From positions 117,285 through 181,284 of the forward strand of contig JAHQIW010002128.1 of assembly GCA_019055375.1 (NCBI GenBank): a stretch of DNA of 64,000 nt. Reading direction: 5' to 3'. A program made the translations under genes and the position numbers. Shown piece after piece: positions 57,019-64,000 of the stretch. Within the stretch, counting starts at the first letter, position 1; each line of letters opens with the position of its first letter. The notes under the pieces were generated by a model. It was not told the DNA's origin. It ran no database searches and saw nothing but the letters and a program-made list of their open reading frames with translations. Source of the DNA: Parelaphostrongylus tenuis. Lineage: Eukaryota; Nematoda; Chromadorea; Rhabditida; Metastrongylidae.

Positions 57019-58554
57019 TCAATAAATTCTCGAAGCCGACAAATCATCTTCTACTGTTAGGAAGGCAAATTCAAGCGCTAAATATCAGCATGAAACTAGA
57101 ACTTATCAAATTTCCAACGCACTATAGCCACGAACATACTTTGTAGCAGACCATCCTGGCCTGTTCGATAAATTTTACGAAATTGTTCACTTCTCTCGGG
57201 TTTGAAATACGAGGCTTCAAGTAAAAAAGTAGAACGAATGTGAGCTATAGACACCAGAGGACAAAAATTTCGATTGTTGGAATAGGACATGTGCTCTATG
57301 GGCAAAAATCTGTAGATTTTCATGGTTTATAGAAGCTGATATAAAATTGAAAACTCCCATTTAAAATCGCATTCAACGCAACTGTATCCAATTAATCCTA
57401 GGTGTTATGAAGTAACAGAGCGTAACTTAAATATCTTCGATACGTAAAGAAGACTTTGTAGAACTTATTAGTTTTCACTAGAACAATTTGCTGTACCTTT
57501 TGAGGGCCACCGTTGATAGGCAGGCGGCGTCGCGCCGTCGCTTGCGCGGCATTCGCACGATCTGCATGTCTGGGTGTTCGCGTCTGCTTTCCCACGAGAC
57601 GCTACGCCGCCATTACACTAGGCAGGTGAGATTTGACGCCACGCGACTCGCTACGAAACGTACCGTATTGTCCTTTAAGGGCTAAACTCATTATGAATGA
57701 TCATTGCTACCTAATTAAGCAAGTTAACGAGAGGTCTGATTAGATATTATTCGGCTAATAATTCGCCATGATCATCTTTTTCGAAGCAAAGATGATTCTA
57801 GCTGATAATCCACAATTGTTTCCTCTCTGCCGGTTTTCCCAACCTATCGAGTCGAATTCCTTTGAATGATGAACCTTTCGGATACTAACCTCACTCGGCG
57901 ATGCCCTTTTATACCAGAAATGGTACAGACTTAGGAAAAGATCCTCACAGCAAAGGCGAACGGCTGTTAGGGACCATCGAAAACACCCCAAAAGATTGGC
58001 TGAATGCAATGACCACCTTGAGTTGGCTTATCAATGAATGAGAGCGAAACTTGTTGATTTTGGCTCGAGTTATTCGGCGACTAACGGGGTTACATTGGAC
58101 ACAAAGAGAACAACAATCAACTCTTCGTAGTAGCGTAATCAAAGATCAGAGACAGAATGCTATTTCGACAGGATCATCACTAACGAAAAAGGGAGAGAAG
58201 AGCATGAAGAGAGAAAACAGTTGATGGGATAGAAGAGAAACGAGAAAAAATTGTGGTGATCAAAGTGCTCACCTGGTAGAGATTTTCAGAGGTCTCCTTG
58301 GTTGGCGAGTGATTGAATGCGACCGACGACATCGTTGTGACGGAAACCGAGCACAACTCAGCTGACCGTTGTCTCACCACCAGTGACAACGCACGTGACG
58401 ACAACATATGGGGCAACCGCCACACACTTCCCGTAAATGGAACCAATCGATCGATCAACGAATCAAAGGGACCACGCAGATCGCATTCCGTTCGCCGTCG
58501 GCACCCGCCAGAAATCGTGCGTATCTCGACAACTGCCCCGGTGACTCGCGCCAT
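57019..58554 (-). CDS. Unknown small protein, four exons
   Basis: Exons 58554 (or 58332) to 58273, 57943-57844, 57244-57140 and 57053-57019 join in frame to a TGA stop. Starting at 58554 gives 173 residues, at 58332 gives 99; an in-frame TAA lies before the first. Splice sites: CAG|GTGAGC, ATAG|GTTGGG, CAAA|GTATGT, with acceptors CTGTGAG (weak), TCTATAG and CCTAACAG. Segments seen: SPTKETSENLYQ, then LYHFWYKRASPSE, IRKVHHSKEFDSIAHIRST, FRKIYRTGQDGLLQ and the ending IEDDLSASRIY. No signal peptide or membrane span. LYHFWYKRASPSE followed by IRK and SKEF recalls a J-domain start, but the HPD motif is missing, so I do not call it DnaJ-like. The second exon's borders are the least secure; a stronger CAG acceptor at 57964 does not keep the frame. 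Confidence 0.5.
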
Positions 58555-59427
58555 CAACGAAACTTCAGCTGCATGCACGTCCAGTACACATTAGTTGACG
58601 CCTGGCAATGTTGTCGCTATGTCGTCAAACAGCTATAACCAGATACATTCGGGACCGTTCGGTTACTATGGAGTATGGACACTTCAGTTCGGTACGCACG
58701 GCGCATTAATTTAGGCCCTTCAAAGCTTTTTTTTTAGAGCTCTTCATGCTGCTTTCAAGCGTTTTTCCTATCTTGCGAGGTAAGCAATAGAATGCTTATT
58801 CTGGGAAACCAATATTCCACGCCTTCACTGACTTTCGATTGCTAAATTAATTGAGATTCCGCTGCGAAATACGATTTTGCGCCAACGAGACTGTTTGAAC
58901 TTTGAGCTGCCACGCGAAATTCGCGGTTGTCACGAATGTGTCAACAATTCGGCGATCACTTGACCTCTAGAGGTGTTGTTTGTGATTAGGCGTTGCGCTC
59001 GGGATGTTAACACCGCAACAATTACTTCTTTCTAGTGATTGACTTCAGTCAACAAAAATTTTTCCACCATCTTTTCCATCTCTTATGGTAGATCTATATC
59101 GTATTGCAATTCTTTGGTGGACGTGCGATTCTTTGGTGGAGCATTAAGTGACATAACTAGGGAGAGGCAGCGATTGTAAACGGACTATAAAGGACGAATG
59201 ATAAGGGGTTTGGACTTGATCAATCCTTTATTGTTCCCCCGTGCAACTAATTTGATTAAGGGGGACCTTTCCGGATTACATGATAGAACTAAGAACAACG
59301 ATCATCAAAAGGGTACCTTTAGCTCGCGTAAATATTCTATAGGAAATGCCTCCGGTATCATATTAGGTTGGTTGTTAGCATATTATGCTAACAATCAATA
59401 CCTTGTGGTGACCCCGAGTGGTTTTTT

Positions 59428-59963
59428 TTATTTGGCTCGTTTTTCTCGTTGAGTTGGAGACACTAGAAGAAGCAATGATAAAAGGATTACCTAATGAATT
59501 TCCGATCACATAGAGAAACACTCAAGTCGATATACAAGGCTATTCTGCTGGTTTGCACAGCCCTCACTGGAATTATATTCATTGCAATTTATTGGGATTG
59601 GAATGGGAAAATTTGCAACGTTTTCCTCATAAACCTCAGAATGCACCACAGTGAATGGTTCTGCTCTTGGCAAATTCGCTACTGTCAACGTCGTTCTGGC
59701 TAGTCTTCGAATCAGACTGGAAAAAAAGAAAAGGTTAAAAAAATCTGCAAATCAGAACTGCATGGAATGAAGAAAACGTAAAAAAGGCGCTCATAGGAAG
59801 CCTGTTTTGCCCTCAATTTGTCCAAAGAAAGCCAACTTCTTATTTGAAACGAAGGAATGCCGATTTTAAACGCGTAACGATGGAACCATAACGAAACTAT
59901 TGTAGCAATTATGAAGGAAGTGACAGCATGAATCAAAAAGTGCCGCAAAATCAATGAGCAGTG
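59428..59963 (-). CDS. 3' part of a membrane-protein gene, unknown family
   Basis: Exon 59963-59887 (acceptor ATTGACCAG) encodes a hydrophobic span (HFLIHAVTSFIIATIVSL). It joins across a 170-bp intron, phase 2, to exon 59716-59568 (acceptor TTCTTTTTTTCCAG): CLIRRLARTTLTVANLPRAE, then VVHSEVYEENVANFPIPIPI and a cysteine near the end. A good donor (TCCA|GTGAGG) leads in phase to a short last exon, 59462-59428, reading SPTQREKRAK and TAA; without splicing the frame instead runs on with SSEGCANQQNSLVYRLECF to TGA at 59506. The layout, a span followed by a polar segment with NCNEYNS, suggests a single-pass or type II membrane protein. The start codon and 5' exons were not found; an in-frame TAA just upstream shows more exons are needed. 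Confidence 0.5.
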
Positions 59964-59969
59964 CTGGTC

Positions 59970-60750
59970 AATAAAAGAGGTGATTGTTTAGAATGTGATG
60001 ATGGCCAACAACCACACTCATGACCAACATTTTGTGTAATTTACTAGAGCGACTTTCACTAAAGCTCGGCGTGAGTGATATCATTCCTTACACTTGTCAC
60101 CTTACAAGTGATTGATATACCCTTGATTGGCTAAGGTTACATTGCACTAGTTGGAAGAGCTGAAATTCGCAACTCTTGCTTATTTAGGGTACTCATATTA
60201 CTTGTCACTGCTCATTCAATAACTGCTTCAGTAACATAGAAACTGCCATAGCTGAAAACGTGTTCAACTGGTTCATGTGTTGTCAAAAGCGTAGAAGTTC
60301 ACCTTCATAAATTAAATGAGTTTATAACTCATTGGCAAAAATATGTGAATTTCAGTGATTTTCACACTGACTAACAATGCGCGGTATGGAATGCATATTT
60401 GTGTATTTTGTACCTAAGTTAATCAAACGATAGGAGTTTTGCAACAAGTGAATCTATCGCAGCGATGAGAGTATTCAGCTGCGAATACAGATGAATAACT
60501 TCACAAATACGTCTGCAGATCGGTTATTAGGAAGAGCCCTTTCATGCTCGTTCCTCACATCCTAGACAGAAAGAGACATTATAGAGATTATCAGGCAGGA
60601 ACAAGGGATACCGAAAAAATTCTTAGACAGCAGTAAAGAATCCATCTGCTATTCGTTCTTCTTCTTATGTGGTCGAGTAGCTATGTTTCGCTATCGATGT
60701 GGAGTGTCCTGATCGCAGAAACGAGATAAATTTCGAAGATCTGAAATCTG
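59970..60750. other. No gene seen upstream of the 59.9-kb exons
   Basis: The 5' exons of the membrane-protein gene should lie here or further right, but I found no stretch with both splice sites and a sensible frame. Confidence 0.3.
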
Positions 60751-60759
60751 CAGTACGAC

Positions 60760-61370
60760 TAAACCTTGCATGTGGCGCCACGGTTTAAAAAAAAGCACAA
60801 GCGTTCAGTATGTACATTTGACGTGGTTGAATTATCGGTCCACATTCGTTTTGACAACTGAATTCTGCGAAGATCGGTGGACTGAAAAAAGTCTGGCAAG
60901 TGGACATTTGGATTTCTTAGTGATCTGCAGCTTTGAGAATCTCGAATGCGGCCCATGGGACTCTCTTTCCTCCAAACCAATTCTTCTTTCATAACTGCTC
61001 CATGTTCACTGAATGTCCAAGATACACGTAAGGGGTGGTCCCTATAGTCAGAGAACTACCCAGTTCATCTAATCACCTGTGCACGAGGTGTTTTTTTCGT
61101 GAAATGAGTCTTTTTGCGATCTATGCGTAGCCCGATATTTATTCCGCTCGACTGGGTTCATTGATCATCCTTTCTGCTTATTGGTACCCCTTGAAAGGGT
61201 GACGGGTGTTGCTAGTAAAACAGAGATTTAATAGGTCTTCTCCATTAATACTCATGCCCTTCTCATTCCAGTGGACTGACCTCATTATCCATTACAGTGA
61301 TGCAGTAAACAACTTTGACGATATGATGTCACCTTGTCGAATCTCTCTTATACGTATACGATAAGGGTTC
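60760..61370 (-). mobile_element. Heavily decayed RTE retrotransposon fragment
   Basis: On the minus strand, with several stops, one can read LEWEGHEYQWRR (RTE: LEWDDMGVKVDGRQ region), YVYLGHSVNMEQ, RVPWAAFEILK and NVHLPDFFQSTDLRR in the correct order and spacing for the region after the reverse-transcriptase active site. Older than the other two RTE pieces. Confidence 0.6.
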
Positions 61371-61719
61371 GATTAGGAAGTCATATTTTTCTGGGTGTGT
61401 TTCTCATAATAGCCTGGTCGAGTTCCTACTTAAAAAAACTCTACTCCTTGGTTCACGAACGTTCATAGGATTGGATTTGTGTTGACGCTTCAAGTTCTTT
61501 TGCATAGTCAAAAAAGTCTGCACATGAAGCAAATAGTTTTCCACGACAAAGATTCTTTCAATTTGGATACAGTTTGAATATGGTCTGTCCAACAGAAGCC
61601 TTCTAGAAATCTTGCTTACTCATCTGATTGTGCCTTACCCAAAATCACCGGTATCTGTCGTAGGTGATCCATTCAATAATTTGATCAAGCAGAGAATGAT
61701 GCGACACCAAAAACAAAAC

Positions 61720-63990
61720 TGATTCTCATGCAGAACCTCTTAAAACGGACCTTTCGTTTTGACTTTTTCTTTAGACTACACTTCAAATTTCCAATATGCT
61801 TGGTGCTATTTCTGAGCCATGCCTGTGCTATGTTATGGGCACTTCTACAGTGCAATACACCTGTTTCGGAACTCCAGCCTCATCAATTGCACGGTGCCCC
61901 TTTGTTCAGTCACTTCCTCGGAGGTCTTACCCTTCAAATGGAAGAATCACAACAAATTTTTGATGCGGCATCTGCAGCGAGGAAGCATCACGACAGATTT
62001 CGAATGCCGCATTTGCAGCGAAAATCTCGCCTTGGCTAGAAAGCACTATCTACTCTGAAATTCGCGGCGGAGATTCTTATCTCCTCGGAAATCCTCGCTT
62101 CGGCAGGAGCGCACTGTCTACGCAGAATGCCTCAGCAGATAAGCAACATCTGCACCGAAAAACACTCCCGTATAGAAGCAGTGTTCAGGCAGAATGCCGC
62201 AGCAGAGAAGGAATATCTGAACCGAAATGCTCTCCACGGCATGGAAGCACTGTCCACGCAGAATGCCGCCGCAGAGAGGCAGTATTTGCACCGAAGTACC
62301 GAAATACTCACCACGACACAGAAATCTGCTCCAAAATTCATCTAAGAGGAGAATCCCCTTTTATGAAGGAAACGCAGACGTTCTATCTCTCGTCTCACAT
62401 ATCACATTGCTACTTATCGTCTCAGATAGTGCTGTTCTCTAATTATTCCGCATTTACTGATAAACACGATTTATCGTACTTTTACTCTGATCTGTTAAAA
62501 CAGCACATGCATGGCTCAAAAATAATTACCAGTCATATTGTAAGAATGAGCGTGGTCTCAACAAAGCACTCGAAGCGAACGATATAATTTTTCACATATA
62601 CCTGCGGTGATTACCTGCGGCAAACACCTCAATTTTGACGATTGTGTGCTACGTTTACCACTAATTTAGGTTTTTTTCCTTTCGCAATTGCGACGTCATA
62701 TGGGTTGCCATTTAATGCGTAGTTTTACGAATTCCAACCGAAGAAACTGGGTTGCAGTAACTAATCTTAGATTCTAATCCAGAAATGTTTAATTAGCTAT
62801 AGAATGCACGTTTTCCATATCTTCTATTGCAATTCGATCGTAGGTTCGCATTTTTTTCAGGGAAAAATTGTGGCTACTCAACGATGGTTATGAAATAGTG
62901 AAGGCTTAAAGTAGTACTTCCTTTAATACCTATTCCAGATGTCAAGAAATGGCAATATCCAATTTTCGTCCATAGAGCTGAATGAGCATTACCGCTCACA
63001 CCTCGACGTCGCTTTTTTGCTGTTTGCGTCAATCTTTCATCCTGTATGGATGTTAGCGTTTTTGCGAGTGTATTTCCACGACTGACAGTTACTAGCAGCC
63101 ATCGTACACGTGCTGCAACAAAATCAAACTTCAGTTTGGTTCGATTATCGAACAACTTCTTTGTGCGATCTAAGGACGCGTAGTGCTTGTGAGGACGCAT
63201 CTGAACTTGTTAGGCAAAATGAACTTGTTTAGCAGAAGTTTTGAGTACTTCGACGAGCACCACTGGTTTTTGGTCGGGTCTTCCTTTATTTGCCTCCTAT
63301 ATTCAAATAGAATTTCCGTTCAAAAAAATTGAACAGTACACGACTCACTTTTTTCATTGTGACAAAAATTTCTTCCAACTTTTATCAAACAAAAACGGAT
63401 TTGTCGATTTTCTATATAGGAGTTGATGTCGCCTGTGACTTTATGAGATTTTGAGATTGGAATGGCTGAAGTGATTAGTTTCGGTTTCACTGCAGAGAAG
63501 AAATAGATTCGAAATGTCGTCGACGAAATTCTTTGAAGAGGTTCTAATGACGTCCTCAGCTATCCGAGAATCGCATGGGAATGATGAAAAGAATGATCAC
63601 CTCATCTTCTCACGTCGTAGTAGGCGTAATTCCCTAGAACGTCAATAATCTAACTCGGGTATTGCTAGAGCTTTTGGATATTCTTCACCCTTCGAAGAGA
63701 AAGAGTAATTTGCCAATAGGACTCAATATGAAATATGTATGAAACATAAACTCATGGATCTTCTGCACATTATAATAATACAACCTTCGTGCGCCCATGT
63801 CTGAATGATGAAGAGGAAAAGTTTACGTATACTTTTGACTGGCATTAGCCAAATAAGGTGAATTGATCGTAGACTTTTTCCTCTCCCTAATATGTTACGT
63901 TGGCAATACAATGAAAATTGAATAGAAAACTCAAATCTTTCTTTTGCTATCACTTCAGAACGTTTCACATTGAATTTGCAAGAGGGTCGT
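61720..63990. repeat. Long unclassified dispersed repeat, copy 2
   Basis: Colinear with 44820-46830 and carrying a longer head (61720-61960: GAGCCATGCCTGTGCTATGT and CCTCATCAATTGCACGGTGC), a head also seen at 12.37-12.54, 15.15-15.72, 5.25-5.45 and 54.3-54.4 kb. A minisatellite occupies about 61965-62345. The minus-strand frame at 62.87-63.20 kb contains NTLAKTLTSIQDERLTQTAK. The copy probably runs past the right edge of the window. Confidence 0.7.
61965..62345. repeat. Degenerate minisatellite inside repeat copy 2
   Basis: Same units as the copy-1 array: GCAGCAGAGAAG, TATCTGCACCGAAA, CACGGCATGGAAGCACTGTC and CACGCAGAATGCCGC. Copy 2 is slightly more regular, so the unit (about 45 bp, alternating as pairs) is best read here. 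Confidence 0.65.
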
Positions 63991-64000
63991 ACTCAGAAAA

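Noticed and set aside
57755..58009. J-domain (DnaJ) call for the 57-58 kb gene
   Set aside because: Only a short resemblance in one segment; the diagnostic HPD tripeptide is absent from all joined exons.
58313..58594. 93-codon plus-strand open frame
   Set aside because: It is the complement of the first exon of the minus-strand gene at 57.0-58.6 kb, which has a good donor and in-phase continuation.

Overview
The window looks like nematode nuclear DNA, most likely from a strongylid (hookworm-type) parasite. The genome is AT-rich. Genes are split into many small exons by introns of 38 bp to several kb, and exon 3' borders end in TTTCAG or TTTTAG. Recognisable proteins match animal families, and the repeats include RTE-type LINE fragments with the wording typical of hookworm RTE open reading frames, a BEL/Pao LTR element and tRNA-like elements. 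Species assignment is inference.

Layout. (1) 1.66-10.83 kb, minus: a mitogen- and stress-activated kinase (MSK, rskn-2 type) with two kinase domains. I could join 15 exons in frame to 531 codons; the C-terminal end lies beyond the left edge. (2) 10.8-28.7 kb: about 18 kb with no convincing host gene, holding a broken RTE retrotransposon with another repeat nested in it, a second RTE piece, a mariner transposase remnant and many tRNA-like repeats. (3) 28.75-31.16 kb: a BEL/Pao element with both LTRs and a broken gag but no pol. (4) 32.18-42.44 kb, minus: a divergent SLC6-like (SNF family) transporter spread over at least 12 exons, interrupted by repeats. (5) 43.26-43.67 kb, minus: a three-exon gene for a 94-residue single-pass membrane protein whose C-terminus is encoded by a repeat arm. 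(6) 44.25-44.62 kb, minus: two probable exons of an unidentified gene. (7) 44.8-46.8 and 61.7-64.0 kb: two copies of a long unclassified repeat with an internal minisatellite. (8) 50.20-53.96 kb, minus: a complete folylpolyglutamate synthase gene, 11 exons and 484 residues. (9) 57.02-58.55 kb, minus: a four-exon gene for an unknown small protein. (10) 59.43-59.96 kb, minus: the 3' part of a membrane-protein gene.

Every gene I can support is on the minus strand. They do not form one pathway: MSK is a nuclear stress-signalling kinase, the transporter is a plasma-membrane protein, and folylpolyglutamate synthase is one-carbon metabolism. Exon joins come from reading splice sites and keeping phase, guided by known family sequences; no transcript evidence was available. 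The strongest points for follow-up are the GC-AG introns in the kinase gene, the loss of the TM1 signature in the transporter, the repeat-derived C-terminus of the small membrane protein, and the tRNA-like foldback elements.
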